From assembly GCF_032854445.1 (NCBI RefSeq), contig NC_088301.1, forward strand, positions 42,889,187 to 42,953,186: a stretch of 64,000 nt of DNA. Reading direction: 5' to 3'. Each line of letters starts with the position of its first letter. Position 1 is the stretch's first letter. Origin of the DNA: Liolophura sinensis (lineage: Eukaryota; Mollusca; Polyplacophora; Chitonida; Chitonidae). This document shows positions 13,024 through 24,727 of this stretch, piece after piece. The translations under genes were made by a program, and so were the position numbers. The notes beneath the pieces were generated by a model, which had not been told where the DNA came from, searched no databases, and was given only the letters and a program-made list of their open reading frames with translations.

Positions 13024-14689
13024 TAATGTAAGAGCAAAATCATTCATATGCATATCTAAATCTAGGCGTCGAAGCAGACAGTCGTAAATTAGTTAAAACT
13101 ACATCGACCAAAATGGACGTTCCGAGTCTATAACCGTAACGTCATTTTCCCAATCAACGTAAACACAAGCGATCAAAGGACTAGATCGAAGATACAAAAT
13201 TAGGATAGTAGCAGTCAACGCTTTCCGGCGATGGTGGGAAGGCATAACAAACATTCTTCCTATAGATATCGACCAACTATAGATATGATGATCTACTGAA
13301 GAACTACCTAAGTGATACATCAAACAATTTTTACTTGTCTTTTGCTTCCAAGGCTGCGTGATTTTCATGTGATGCACCTAAGCAAATTAACATGGGTTGT
13401 AATAAGACGTCTGTTTATACCTTAAAATGAAAACACTTTTATATTAAGGCATGCAAAGTCATTTAGTATACCTTTTCATTTATTTGATTTATTTGATCGG
13501 TGTTCAACGACTTACTCAAGAACATTACATTTACATGACGGCGGCCAGCCTTATGAGGGGAGAAAACCGGGCAGACCCCGAGGGGAAACCTTCGACCTTT
13601 GTAGCTTTCTAACCACTTAACAAAATTATTTAAAAACTTATTACTGGCGTCATTCAAACGGAAAGAAATTAGATAAGTTTGTTTAGAGTGAGTAAAATGT
13701 TGTGTTATGCTTATCTTCATTTACTTAGGAGCGCCAAGTGTTCTCTGCCTTATGGGGAACTGGGTAATAAAAGATACTGAAATGTAAAACAATTGGTAAT
13801 TGACAGCTTATAGTAGCTGCTCAAGGATGGGCAGCAAATATTTTAGTACTTTAGCGTTATTTTGGAAATAGAATTTGATACATGATCGACTTCTAAGGTC
13901 TGTCATCGGTTGACAGGCGAAATCCGAAATCCGATTTGCTCAACATTCTTAAGGAAAAATGTATTAGACATACAGTAAGATTACTTACAGAAATCAAACA
14001 ATATTTGAAGAATTGTAAGTACAAACTTACAAAATGCGACAATAATGTCCGAATTATGATATGCTAATGTTGTTTAAATATTGCTTACCACAAGAAGACA
14101 AATTATAAGTCTACACCCAAACACCAATGTACTCAATATATCACAGTACATCTTTTGCTTATATCGCGGCATATCACGCCGTGTATCGCAAAAATATGAA
14201 TACAGTTTAAATTGATACAAATTATTCAGCTGGCACACCATATACTATATCCGTTTATTCGCTTTATTAGAATTTTACTTCCACGCTGAACATTTAGCAT
14301 ATACTACGGCTGGTAGGGTGTGGATGGATGGCACTTGAAGAACGCACAACGCAAGGCTAGGTTCCTGAGAGAAACGACATAATGCCGCAGACGAACGTGA
14401 CAAATCGAGGATCCGAACACGTGACTTTACTAGTGAAAGGTTGGCCATCTTATGGTAAACTGTAATTTTGTTATTGGGAAATGAGGATAGTGGTTTGTTT
14501 CATGTTATGAACTGTGCGGGACTTTCCAGTGATCGTTAACGCACAAAGGTATATTCACGTTTAAGTTCTTACCAAATCAAAAGCAACGCAACTTGCGCTC
14601 ACTACTGATCTAAATGTCGCTGGTGGAATAGCCTATTTGCTTTCCGCTATGATACATATATTTGTTGAAAGCCCTAGATAATCATCTTA
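13024..14689. other. Intergenic stretch with one SINE relic
   Basis: Frames of 85 to 92 codons on the minus strand at 13.1-13.7 kb have no recognisable features, and one of them overlaps a SINE fragment. No other element was recognised. Confidence 0.45.
13475..13600 (-). mobile_element. tRNA-type SINE, 3' half fragment
   Basis: Read on the minus strand this is the body and tail of the same SINE seen complete at 41085-41355. It contains degenerate versions of the CCCGG-rich body, the GCCGCCGTCATGTAAATGTA-type segment and an AAATAAATCAAATAAATG-like tail. The tRNA-related head is missing, so the copy is 5'-truncated. Confidence 0.65.
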
Positions 14690-16435
14690 AAGGGCAAGAC
14701 AGCACTTTGTTAAACCATACTTCAATCGAAATCAGGCAACATGGTCAAGCTTGTCTAAAAAGTATCACTTTATTATTTTAATGAGATTTCACCGAATACC
14801 ATGTAGAACAAAATGACAAAACTGCACAAATGGCTGGTGTGCATGGAGGTAGCCATCTTGTGAATTTTATTCAATCAAACAGGTTGCTATCAGCTTGAGC
14901 CGCATAAGCTGTGACGTAGCCTTTACCCAGTCACTCCAGGAAGGGACATACTAAACGCAGACCTATTGCATAAGACATCATTTTGAGATAGTTTAGAACA
15001 ATTTATTTACGTGTAGCCCAAGGGCCATTTCACACTGTGTTGTGGGACAGGTCTGTATCATTTACGGACAGCCAGACGTAAAATCAGTCGATTTACCAGC
15101 CATGTAATATTCAACGATGGTGTCACAAATTATGTCAGACAGCAGCATACCGTCTCGGCCCAAAACGCATTCATCTCCCCAGAGAACCATAGGCCTACTA
15201 AGACACGCTGTTCAAATTATACAAATCCATTTTTGTCGTTCATGTTAGCTTTTAGTCAGCATGCAATTGCTAAATAACTAAAATCAGAAATCATCAGGAT
15301 GCCGAAAGTTTGTGGGAATGAAAAGACGGCATCTCACTGGACAATGCTCCAAATTATTTAAATCTTATGATATAATATTTTTTCTCTGAATTTATTAGAA
15401 CTGAAGAATTCTAATTTTGCCCTTTGTCTTTCTCCCATATAATGGATGTTTTTATTTTTTTCTTTTATAAAATACAGCAAAATTATTGAAACGCCTTGTT
15501 TAAGCTGAGGTGCTTTCTCTGACGTTCGCGATAACTAAGTCAGCATTACTCTCATCCTAAAAGAGACCAGGGGCTTCCGTGGATCAGTTGGTTAGCGCGC
15601 TAGCGCAGCGTAATGAGCCAGGAGTCTCTCACCAATGCGGTCACTATGAGTTCAAGTCCAGCTCCTGCTGGCTTCCTCTCTAGCCGTACTTGGGAAGATC
15701 TGCCAGCAACCTGCGGATGGTCGTGGGTTTCCCCGGGGCACTTCCTTCCCTGTTTCCTCCCACCATAACGCTGGCCGCCGTCGTATAAGTGAAATATTCC
15801 TGAGTATAAAAGAGACCACTGCAAAAGTGAAGTATAAAGTCCAGCGACAGTCGAATGCCTTGATCAGGCTCAGTGGTGCTTAGATTTATTTCCATTTGTT
15901 TCATAACAGAGCATGAATCCACCTGTACAACAATTACAAAAATCCCATTGTAATTTTGTAAACATTTAACAGGATCAAAACCACCAGCACACCCCCTCCG
16001 GGCGCTACGACCCGAACCAGGAATAACCCGGCCGTGCCTCTGCAGGCTACTCGTAAACTGCATAAATGATATAGTAGACCTACTGTGTGAACAATTCAAG
16101 CAGTGGAAGAAATATCCTTCTAGTATGTTCAATTTCCGAGAAAGCTGTTTATCACTTGGTCCTTCATCGCCGAAGTCCACAACTTTAATCTATCACAGGA
16201 CACTGCTTAGACTATTAAACGGGAAATACCTTCAACGTAAGGAAACCAGACTAAACATGACGTCACCTTCCTGTCGATAATAGAGATGCGCTGAAGCTGT
16301 GGCACGACGAAATTTCACTAAACTTTTACTGCGTTGCAAAAAAAAAGGTGAAAAAAAAAGTATTTAATGTCGGTTTAAGATACTTCGAATGGTGTCTTTC
16401 GGTGGACATAAACATTAGTCAGGTGCTGTCTTTAG
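14690..16435 (+). repeat. Dispersed repeat B, copy 1, carrying a SINE
   Basis: This segment is collinear with 39650-41078. Matching words in the same order include GGGCAAGACAGCAC, GAGATTTCACCGA, ACTGCACAAATGGCTGG, CTGTGACGTAGCCTTTACCC, CAGGTCTGTATCATTTA, CACAAATTATGTC, AATTATACAAAT, GTGCTTTCTCTGA and GAGAAAGCTGTTTATCA. By eye identity is around 75 to 85 per cent. The only large difference is the SINE at 15570-15806. No reading frame is conserved between the copies. A full TGACGTCA palindrome lies at 16258-16265. The mobile or duplicative origin is undetermined. Confidence 0.75.
15570..15806 (+). mobile_element. tRNA-derived SINE with 12-bp target-site duplication
   Basis: The head contains an A-box-like TGGATCAGTTGGTTAG and a B-box-like GAGTTCAAGTCC, as in tRNA-derived RNA polymerase III promoters. 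The body includes CCTGCGGATGGTCGTGGG, CTCCCACCATAACG and GCCGCCGTCGTATAAGTG. An exact 12-bp duplication (TAAAAGAGACCA) flanks it at 15558-15569 and 15807-15818. The element stops at CCTGAGTA, before the usual GGCGTAAAACACCAATC tail. The matching position in repeat B copy 2 (near 40495) has no insert, confirming insertion here. It resembles the molluscan MetaSINE-type elements known from the literature; the exact family is not assigned. Confidence 0.9.
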
Positions 16436-17744
16436 CTTTACATGCAGCCGCACGATTTTGAAACTCATCCGCGAGTCTGAAGCTAATAGTGTCTTTATCT
16501 CAGCCTTTTCATTAACATGTTATTTATGCCATGCGTAGCCGTGCTAATACATGTAAGTTGGGTTTTGCTACGTCAGACAATTTGTGACTATGAATGCAAT
16601 TGTATTTTTCCTCCACCACGATTACAGGAAGGATTGTGAATAGTAGGTTTAAACCGCACATATCATGTATGTTTCCTGGTTCACAGATCCCTCGGATAGA
16701 CAACAAATTAAACTTAATGCTCGCGATAGAACATTACCTGTATGGGCAAAGCTCCACTGAAAAACCAGTGTAGCAGTTAGACCCTATATCTAACTTCAGC
16801 CTGTTACTTATACTAGAAAATGTTTAATTTTTGTCACTTTAACAACATTCAGAGAGGATATGGTCTGGTTACTAGGCCATATTTACTTCTCTCAGTCAGC
16901 CATCCATATCAGTACACCATCGCGGTATATCTAGACATCTGGACATAATCAAGCTTTCAGACCTGATCCTCTCAGTATTTTCACCTGGACACGTTGACGA
17001 TTTGACGATCTGAACAGGTAGGTTTCGTTTGTTCACACCATACAGGCTTATACAAGCAGCGTAAAATGTCGTGCCGCTCTGCGTCAGCCATAGCACGCTA
17101 TAACATCTCTTAACGACATGCTGAAACAGATTAATGCAGACTTTTTTTTTTCAGCAGGCTAGTACAAATAAAATATGAGCCGCCAGCAAGCGTCTATTGA
17201 TAGAAGTTATTTTCCTGGCTTGCAGAATAAGGGTTACCTCACGAGAACAACCCGCTATTTTTTTCACACATGGCGAATTCTGAGTCCACCCAACATCGTT
17301 TCAACGTGATCGGCGTTTTTGCACAGGTTACGTTCTCTGCATGAATAATGGAAACATTCATATCCATAGTCCATTACTAACCCATCACTGCCGTCACAAG
17401 TCAAGTATTACTCACTTGATTAGATCTACCAGTGACACAGTGTAAGTAAATAAACACTTGAAAATTCATTTGAGACTATATCTTTTCAGGACGAGTTTTT
17501 TGTGAATTACTTTATGAAATAAGCCACAAAACTCAAACCACTACAGTGAATCTACTTATACTTGACTTTATATTCCATACAAGGTGCAACCGTATTTCCC
17601 ATCCGGATGATCTGCACAGCATGCTACGTTTAACAACTAGGCCACATGATCGACGCTACTTGTCTAATTATATCATAAAATGCATGCGTATGATAGAATT
17701 CGAAATGTTAATCGAGGAAAACAGAGATTTCGCCTCCCACTAAA
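16436..17744. other. Intergenic stretch, nothing recognised
   Basis: Open frames reach only 60 to 66 codons and show no motif. No repeat seen elsewhere in the window covers this stretch. Confidence 0.45.
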
Positions 17745-17975
17745 TAAATTGCAGTTAACATCACTGCATTTCTTTACCTAGTTCTGCTTAAGCCATGGTG
17801 CTAGGGGGCGTGTAATTTGTTACCATTTCTGTATTTACATGAACATATTAAACCCTGACTGATGTCAATTGACAAGGCCGTGTTTCACCGGTTACGTGTC
17901 ACCATTTGTCAGCTATTACAGTGTTGTCGCTGCTCTGGTTTTACCCTCCGTGATGTACATCTTTAATTATATTAT
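17745..17975 (+). repeat. Family A, copy 3 (+)
   Basis: The order TTGCAGTTAACATCACTGCA, TTCTGCTTAAGCCATGGTGC, TAGGGGGCGTGTAATTTG, GACAAGGCCGTGTTTCACCG and GTTACGTGTCACC, then a TTTACCCTCCGTGATGTAC end is preserved. It is one of the less degraded copies. Confidence 0.7.
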
Positions 17976-18796
17976 GTTTTGTTGACAGATTTGTTGTCTT
18001 AGATCCTATAGATCGTTGGTTTTGTTGCTTGACAGCTGGGACTAGAGAGTTGGATTGCGCTAAGGCATAAAGGTGTGCAAATCGCATGATGTGTATGTTG
18101 TAAATATCTGACCATTTTCATGATGTGTAGAGATATCGTTTTCTTTTGCACGACTCCACAGCTGTAAATTCATGTGACGACACGAACGAGTGAGCAGAGC
18201 AGAGTTCTTCATACTTTCACGTATGACCACTATAACCCTGTGTTGTAAGGGTCTGTTGACTGTGACATGTACACTTATATCGTTCACATGACCACTTTCG
18301 CCACAGAGATGAGGCCTTTCTGACACGACGCTCGTCTCAGCCTGAGCGGAACAATGGGCCTAAACAGGCGGAAAAAGATCTAGGTCAGAAAAGACGTCAT
18401 TAGCTGGTTCATAGTCACAGGACCGTGAACACCGCTATGTTGTCAACAATATATCCACAACCCGTGTATACGTGTGTATAATTACGTTCACTGCAGCACA
18501 GCCACATTATAACCTCCCGGCCTAGTCATTATAGGCCTGTACAAATTGGATGTTGTGGCATGACGTGAGCGAAATACGAGTAGTACTTTGAGTCGATGGC
18601 AGACGAATGATTACATACAAGTATGAGTGGAGACTTTTCTGTACACACATGGTCCAGTAGATCATATTTTCATAGGGTTGTTTATTAAATCTGGTGAACA
18701 ATTTGAGTAATTCTTGACTAGTGGAGTCTGATAATTTTAATTAACACTATTCTTGTATTTTTTTTTACCCGTTTCTGCTTTAGCAATCATGTCAGG
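17976..18796. other. Intergenic stretch, nothing recognised
   Basis: One 88-codon minus-strand frame at 18060-18326 has no recognisable composition. No repeat was identified. Confidence 0.4.
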
Positions 18797-19616
18797 TTTA
18801 CGTCAAAAGCCCGCCCAGACTATCCAACATTGATCAACTTTTGTTGACTCAACAAGAGTCAACAGCAAGTTGAATGCTGTCGAGGTAAGTTGGGTGTCCA
18901 TCGTGAGACCAGTTTCTCTCCTTCGCCTTTAGTGCCGTCATTTTTGCCCAGGTCACGTGCCTTATGCTGGTCACGTTATGTCTACTCGGCTGCTGATTGG
19001 CTTGACTCAACTTGACTCAAGTTGTTGACAATAAATACACATGCACATGTCCGATTCAACAAAGTTGGATGGTGTTGAATGTTGTTGAACGAAGTTGAAG
19101 AACCCGTCCAGACTACTCAACACGGCTGAACTTGTTGACTTAAGCCCCGTACAGACTATCCAACATCACTAAGCTTTTGTTGACTCAACAAGAGTCAACT
19201 TAAAGTTGATTGAACAAGTTGAGACGTATTGAGTAGTCTGGACGGGTTCCTCAACTTCGTTCGACAACATTCAACATTATCCAACGAGGTTGAATCGGAA
19301 ATGTGCATTTGTATTTTTTGTCAACAAGTTGAGTGAAGTTGAGTGAAAGTAGCCAATCAGCGGGCGTGTAGAAATAACGTGACAGTCTTAAAGCACATGG
19401 CCTGGGCAAAATGGCGACGAAAGAGAGAAACTGGTGCAGCCGATAAACCAACGACACGATTCTTCCGGCTTGTTCGCCATTGTGTCTCATGCACTGGAGA
19501 GAAAATATGGAGATTTCCCTCCAAATTATCGAAAACAACACAGCTCAACATCATTCAACTCACGTCAACAGTGTTGAACAAAGTTGATCTATCTGATTTG
19601 TAGTGTGGACGGGACA
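18797..19616. mobile_element. Foldback DNA element with CCCGTCCAGACTA-type termini
   Basis: The termini read CCCGCCCAGACTATCCAAC near 18811 and GTGTGGACGGG near 19602 (inverted). Further terminal-like words lie inside at 19104 (+), 19146 (+) and 19228-19245 (-). About 280 bp at 18895-19175 is complementary to 19190-19450, including TTTGCCCAGG, GTCACGTTAT, CTGATTGGC, ATGCACAT and the word GTTGACTCAACAAGAGTCAA next to the centre. The whole can fold into a long hairpin. TTGTTGAC/GTCAACAA words recur throughout. No transposase is encoded, so it is non-autonomous. No clean target-site duplication was found, and the superfamily is not assigned. Confidence 0.75.
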
Positions 19617-20849
19617 CTCATCTTACCTCATCAGCATTCATCTTGCTGTTCATTCATATTATATGGAGATCTGGTCACAGCTTAGCTGTCAGAAAACAAG
19701 CTAACGACAACCATATATAATATTAGTTGGGAGCATGGAGAGAAAAAATAATGGTTACTGCTGAAATGTAGCTGTTTGACCATTAGTATAAATGTTCAGT
19801 ATCTAACCTAATTCTATGGAAATAAAATTTTGAGAAACAATTAGTTTCATTATTTACGATTTTGAAAGAACGCTGGCCGTTTATGCATATTTTTGAACAA
19901 TATCCAAGAACGTCCGAACGTCACGTGACTGTAAACCTCGAAATGAAGACTGATAAACTAAATATAGAGAAAAAAGAAACGTCTTATGTCAATTCGTAAT
20001 TTGGCATTCGTCTACCAATCGTCAACCATAATTGACGCTGCAAGTTAAGGCTATCTCAAATGATTTCAAAACAAAACGTTCAAAGTAAATCATCATAAAG
20101 TTCATAAAGCAAACAATTAGGACGGATTCATGTAAAGAGAACCAGTAAACAGTTTCCATTCATGACCGTAAGACGCAAGGAATGATATACAAATACATAA
20201 ATTTAAGCAGTGTCTGAAAGGTGTACATTGCAAGTGTGTAAGTTGTCGTTAATTAAAAGTATGTATGCTCTTTGGCTGCAGCTCTTAATATTCATGGTGC
20301 TGATTTTATTCAACAGGGTGCATATATCTCCCCTGGTTTAAGGGGGATCAAAAAAAATTATACAGCAGAGTACCAGAGAAGTACTGGTTACTCAGCATTT
20401 ACTCAGCAACAGAATCGCATATAAAACGCCATGTTTTCTGAAAACATATTTTTTTATCATCTATACTTTTCTATTTTGGGCGTGTGCATGAAATCTCTAA
20501 TATAGTGCTCAAACACTTTTAACCCTGCATGTCATCATTTGCGAGTTCATCTGTGTCATATCCTAGAAATGACCGAGTAAATTACTACAATATACCTGTT
20601 TGTCCATACGAAATAGAGATATTAATAACGCGTGATAATTGAAACCGTAAAGGTGGGGGCGGTAGAGAGGATGAGATGGGATGGGATAGATTAAGCCAAT
20701 AAAGGTGAAATCGGGGGAATTGTCGCAGTTCTGCAGGTGCTCGTTCGTCAGTCCCGACTTCCAGTCATACCTCTTACGTCTGGGCCATATATATTGTTCT
20801 CTCCTTCACGATAATCTCATGACTTCATAGAGCGTATTTTTCCCTCGTC
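19617..20849. other. Intergenic stretch, nothing recognised
   Basis: No reading frame above 60 codons and no shared repeat was detected. The sequence is generally AT-rich apart from a G-rich patch near 20650. Confidence 0.45.
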
Positions 20850-20953
20850 TAGGATTGATTTATCATCTCTTTTTCTCTAGCGTTATATCCTCCTTGTTAG
20901 AAACAGAAATACCTGAGAACAGGTCGGAGATCGACGGAAAAGACTGTTGTAAA

Positions 20954-21014
20954 TGTGGAATCCGGGGAGTGATGCAGATCTGCTGCAAATGTGCTCCGTT
21001 CACCAGTTTCAGCG
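20954..21014 (+). repeat. Hairpin module H1
   Basis: The core reads GGAATCCGGGGAGTGATGCA, then a GCAGATCTGC palindrome, and ends CACCAGTTTCAG. It is the first of ten recognisable copies in the window (starts near 20954, 22351, 22789, 24053, 25382, 25822, 27313, 28908, 30005 and 30823). In the least eroded copies the two ends are complementary. One reading frame gives a Cys-rich peptide (CCKCGIRGVMQICCKCAP), but that frame is broken in other copies, so a non-coding repeat is the simpler view. Confidence 0.6.
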
Positions 21015-21397
21015 ATTTTTCAAACATTCCCCAGTCACTTGCATGCATAAGGGAAAGAAATTGTTTCTTATCTCTCTCAGTAGTAAAGAAATGAACCAAA
21101 CTTTACCAGTGGAAGGCACTATCAATGTATTGATCAGAACACGTGTTCTTAAACTGAATGGCTCATTTTTTATGTAAAAAGAAACATGTATATCATGTTC
21201 TTACCCTTGTTAGCTGCCTACATAGACAAGTAATTTTCAGCGTATATGCTGAACTCATTTATCGACCAGGCTGAGTTAAGTGAACTTACTGAGTATCTCA
21301 TTTACCAGTCTATGTGATGAATTTTCGATTGTGTTAGGCTTGTTTTTCAAGTGAGAGTTATTGTATTTAAGTTACGCTGATCTGCAAGATCTCGATG

Positions 21398-21490
21398 CAT
21401 GGTCAAAGGGAAGTAAACATGTCAGTCCATGATGCTTGACCAATGAAATGTCTGCATAAGCCTGTCGGATGACGTCATCCGCTTGGCTCC
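21398..21490 (+). promoter_or_regulatory. CCAAT/CRE cassette M1
   Basis: The order is GGTCAAAGGG (21401), CTTGACCAATGAAAT (CCAAT box at about 21440) and a full CRE palindrome TGACGTCA at 21470-21477. The words GGTCAAAGGG and GCTTGACCAAT are partly complementary. A CCAAT box is bound by NF-Y and TGACGTCA by CREB/ATF proteins in animals. Whether this site drives transcription is unknown. Confidence 0.45.
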
Positions 21491-21654
21491 GCCACATGCA
21501 TGGATGCACGTCAACCATTGACATAAGAAGGTTCACCCATCTCAGTTAAATAACGCCCAAATAACTACTAAAGACTAAAACATTTCGAGTAAAACCAGAG
21601 CAACGACAACAGTGTGATAGTTGACAAATGCTCACCTTTAATTGGTGAAATAGG

Positions 21655-21850
21655 CCTCTAGTCAGTTTACCTCAGTTAGGGTTTTATTCTGACTATTCAT
21701 ATAAATGCATAAACAGCACCCATAACACGTCCCTAATGCACAAGGGCTTAAGCAGAATAACATTTTAAAATGCAGAGATGTTAACTGCAATTTATTAGGT
21801 GTCATTGATACAGAACTATGTAAAAATGATGTGCTCTCGAGACATTTACC
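21655..21850 (-). repeat. Family A, inverted copy 4
   Basis: Reverse-complement family A words appear in reverse order: CAGTTTACCTCAGTTAGGGT, GGGCTTAAGCAGAATAA, GATGTTAACTGCAATTTATT and AGGTGTCA. It sits about 180 bp after cassette M1, and the same spacing recurs in copy 5. Confidence 0.7.
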
Positions 21851-22350
21851 ATACAGTAACAAGAAAATAAGGATTTTATTGGGGTTCAGGTGGAAGAAGA
21901 GTTTATGTTAGTTCAAATCTACACTACGGTAAAGGCGATATTCTGTAGAAAAGTTATTTTGATGTTTTCTAGTCACAAATTCACGCTTATATCTAGGCTA
22001 AACCAAACTGCTCCATTATTTACTATAAAACGTAATTTCGTTATAGATCCATATTTTCGCCCAAGTATACAATTTCTAACTTTTATAAGAATATATGTAC
22101 CAAACCAAGTAAAAGACCCTATAAGATTCCATGATATCTCAAATTCCAAAAACCCTTTCGTTAAAGTTTTGCTAGAATAATTTCTCAAGCAAATTATATA
22201 TTTAAAAAATATGACCTTTTCTTTTGAATGTCCAGTTTGAAAAAAAAAGTTCAGACAAATAGCACATAAGCTTTTTACAAATACAGGGCATAATTTATTT
22301 CAAATGAGGCTCTGTGATCACAGGTCTATATCCATATGGTCCTTTACAAA

Positions 22351-22410
22351 CTCGGAATTTGGCGAGTGTCGCATTTTTGCTGCATAGTGTGTTCCATTCA
22401 CCGGTTTCAG
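22351..22410 (+). repeat. Hairpin module H2
   Basis: It begins CTCGGAATTTGGCGAGTGTC, continues GCATTTTTGCTGCA and ends CACCGGTTTCAG. Its duplicate lies at 25382-25441. Confidence 0.6.
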
Positions 22411-22788
22411 TCAAAAAAACTAACTGAGACACTACAGGCTGATTTTTTTTATCTCTAGCTCTTTTCAATTATTTTACGCCAACAGCATGAAGGAAAAAAT
22501 TGGCAAAAATGTCCTTTTTACTTGATGCAGGAATAAACGACACAAAGGTACATTTTGTCAGTAAAAGAAGATTGCCGTTCTCTTACTATTAGCCCATGAT
22601 GTAATAAACATTAGGTCATCGCATTTAATAAATATTTACGTGAAAACAATGCAAAGCTACCCCTTGGTATATTGCTATATCATGTAAATAAGATATTCAG
22701 AACTGGAAGTATCTCTCCTTATGTGACTGTCTCCCTGCCTGTGTTCTGTGATCGCCGGGGCCTATATGTGTTGAAACTGTTTTATAAA

Positions 22789-22850
22789 CTCGGAATTCCG
22801 GGAGTGTAGCATATCTGCTACAACAGTGGCTCATGTTCACCAGTTTCAGT
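22789..22850 (+). repeat. Hairpin module H3
   Basis: It begins CTCGGAATTCCGGGAGTG, contains GCATATCTGCTACAAC and ends CACCAGTTTCAG. GGAATTCC is itself palindromic. Its duplicate lies at 25822-25883. Confidence 0.6.
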
Positions 22851-23153
22851 TGAATAAGGGAGACAGCAGAAGGTTTTCACTGCTCACCTTTCCAGTCATC
22901 CCCAAATGAAAATAGCATGAAACACAGAAAGGAAAAGTGTTTTTGTCACTAGACACAGGAAATAAATGACACACACTTTTTTGAGTAGATTATATATGCT
23001 GTTATTTTGTTTTTTCCATTACCACCTATGGTTATAAAAATGTCAAGATTTGGTGTACGGACGATATTTTTGAGATTTTAATTTTAGTTGTGTTCTAAAT
23101 TTAGTCCATTTCGAAGTATAGGGAAATGGGGCGGCGGGCTCTATGTCTTCAGT

Positions 23154-23155
<2 letters not shown>

Positions 23156-23208
<53 letters not shown>
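23156..23208. repeat. (TA)n microsatellite
   Basis: An uninterrupted AT dinucleotide run of 53 bp. The duplicate position (26154-26170) has only 17 bp, so the tract changed length after the duplication. Confidence 0.97.
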
Positions 23209-23209
<1 letters not shown>

Positions 23210-23410
23210 CATGAATCTTCCGAGAGTCTTTAATGTTAGTTGCAAGGCTATAAAACGTGAATAATTTTCACCGAATACAAGAGACTAATTTGCCTAATTT
23301 TAAGACCAAAAAAGCCTAATTACGTAAACACAGAGATACTTTATTCATCAACAGCTTGTCTGGTGATACATTCTCATGTGAAATTTACCGTGTTAGAGGT
23401 TTTTCGTTTA

Positions 23411-23549
23411 TGGTCAAAGGGAGACAAGCACGTCAATTCGTGGTGCTTGACCAATGAAATTCCACTGCGAGCCTTTTGGGTGACGTCAGTCCAGCTGCTC
23501 GAAGAGCTCCTTCACAGGGATACATACAATGGCAGTGCTATATATAAAA
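23411..23549 (+). promoter_or_regulatory. CCAAT/CRE/TATA cassette M2
   Basis: TGGTCAAAGG at 23411, CTTGACCAATGAAAT with the CCAAT box at about 23451, TGACGTCA at 23481-23488, and a TATATAAAA box at 23541-23549. The order CCAAT, CRE, TATA with 31 bp between the first two and about 53 bp to the third is that of a plausible polymerase II promoter. No open frame worth calling follows. Confidence 0.5.
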
Positions 23550-24052
23550 TGAACATGACCCACCCATCTGAAAGTAATAAATGTTACTCCACATTGTAAA
23601 ATATAAAGAACTGCAGCACAGAGATTTACGGGTTTGGCTTGAATAGAGATTCAAAGTTATATACGACGGCTAGTAATTAGGCCTATGATCTAAAGCTCGG
23701 TAGGCCTACAAGGGCTCATACGACTCAACAACAAACATCAATGTTCAATGAATATAGGCCTACATTTTGTTTTCACATCGTGTCGAAAGTTAATCAAAAC
23801 TACCCATTTTCATCCCCAGACACACATCGAGTCATATCTTACAATAATAAGAAAAAAAAACATCTAACTTTATAAATTACTATTAACGTCACTGCAGTTA
23901 ACTTACTCAATTCGGTGTTGGGGGCATGCAAGTGAAAAGCTGCATGGAATGATTGTTTTATTTCTTTTTTCTAGAGTTTAAGTCTTTTTGAAGTAAGAAA
24001 AGAGAAATACAGGAGCACAGGTGGGAGGTCGACGAAAAAGACTGCTGTAAAT

Positions 24053-24110
24053 GTGGAATCCGGGGAGTGACGCAGATCTGCTGCAAATGTGCTCCGTTCA
24101 CCAGTTTCAG
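24053..24110 (+). repeat. Hairpin module H4
   Basis: Duplicate of H1 with one change in the core (GATGCAG to GACGCAG). Confidence 0.6.
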
Positions 24111-24473
24111 CGATTTTTCAAACATTCCCCAGTCACCTGCATGCATAAGGGAAAGAAGAAATTGTTTCTTATCTCTCTCAGTAGTAAAGAAATGAACCAA
24201 ACTTTACCAGTGGAAGGCACTATCAATGTATTGATCAGAACACGTGTTCTTAAACCGAATGGCTCATTTTTTATGTAAAAAGAAACATGTATACATAGAC
24301 AAGTAATTTTCAGCGTATATGCTGAACTCATTTATCGACCAGGCTGAGTTAAGTGATCTTACTGAGTGTCTCATTTACCAGTCTATATGATGAATTTTCG
24401 ATTGTGTTAGGCTTGTTTTTCAAGTAAGAGTTGTTGTATTAAAGTTACGCTGATCTGCAAGATATCGATGCAT

Positions 24474-24555
24474 GGTCAAAGGGAAGTAAACATGTCAGTC
24501 CATGATGCTTGACCAATGAAATGTCTGCATAAGCCTGTCGGATGACGTCATCCGC
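24474..24555 (+). promoter_or_regulatory. CCAAT/CRE cassette M3
   Basis: Duplicate of M1. GGTCAAAGGG starts at 24474, a CCAAT box lies near 24513, and TGACGTCA lies at 24543-24550 with unchanged spacing. Confidence 0.45.
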
Positions 24556-24727
24556 TTGGCTCCTCCACATGCATGGATGCACGTCAACCACTGACATAAG
24601 AAGGTTCACCCATCTCAGTTAAATAACGCCCAAATAAATACAAAAGGCTAAAGCATAGCGAGTAAAACCAGAGCAGCGTCGACAGTGTGATAGTTGACAA
24701 ATGCTCACCTTTAATTGGTGAAATAGG

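Larger units (their letters stand above)
20850..23583. repeat. Tandem segmental duplication, copy 1 (about 3.1-kb period)
   Basis: This matches 23948-26552 at very high identity. Identical landmarks are offset by 3098 bp at the left (hairpin module 20954 versus 24053). The offset falls further right because copy 2 has small deletions and a shorter (TA)n tract. Contained landmarks, left to right, are a hairpin module, a CCAAT/CRE cassette, an inverted family A copy, two more hairpin modules, the (TA)n tract and a second CCAAT/CRE/TATA cassette. No protein-coding gene is evident. Confidence 0.85.

Noticed and set aside
15571-15660. Genuine tRNA gene
   Set aside because: A and B boxes are present, but no cloverleaf with acceptor stem forms and the sequence continues into a SINE body with a target duplication. 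The same holds at 41085 and 32164.
15680-16180. 166-codon minus-strand frame
   Set aside because: It runs antisense through the SINE and repeat B. The SINE-free paralog shows no matching frame.
19343-19603. 86-codon basic frame inside the foldback element as a transposase remnant
   Set aside because: No transposase motif is visible and most of it lies in the inverted arm sequence.
20855-21094. Cys-rich 79-codon frame (CCKCGIRG...ICCKCAP) as a toxin-like or antimicrobial peptide
   Set aside because: No signal peptide fits, and the other hairpin-module copies break the frame. The cysteines come from TGC/TGT within the repeated GCAGATCTGCTGC core.
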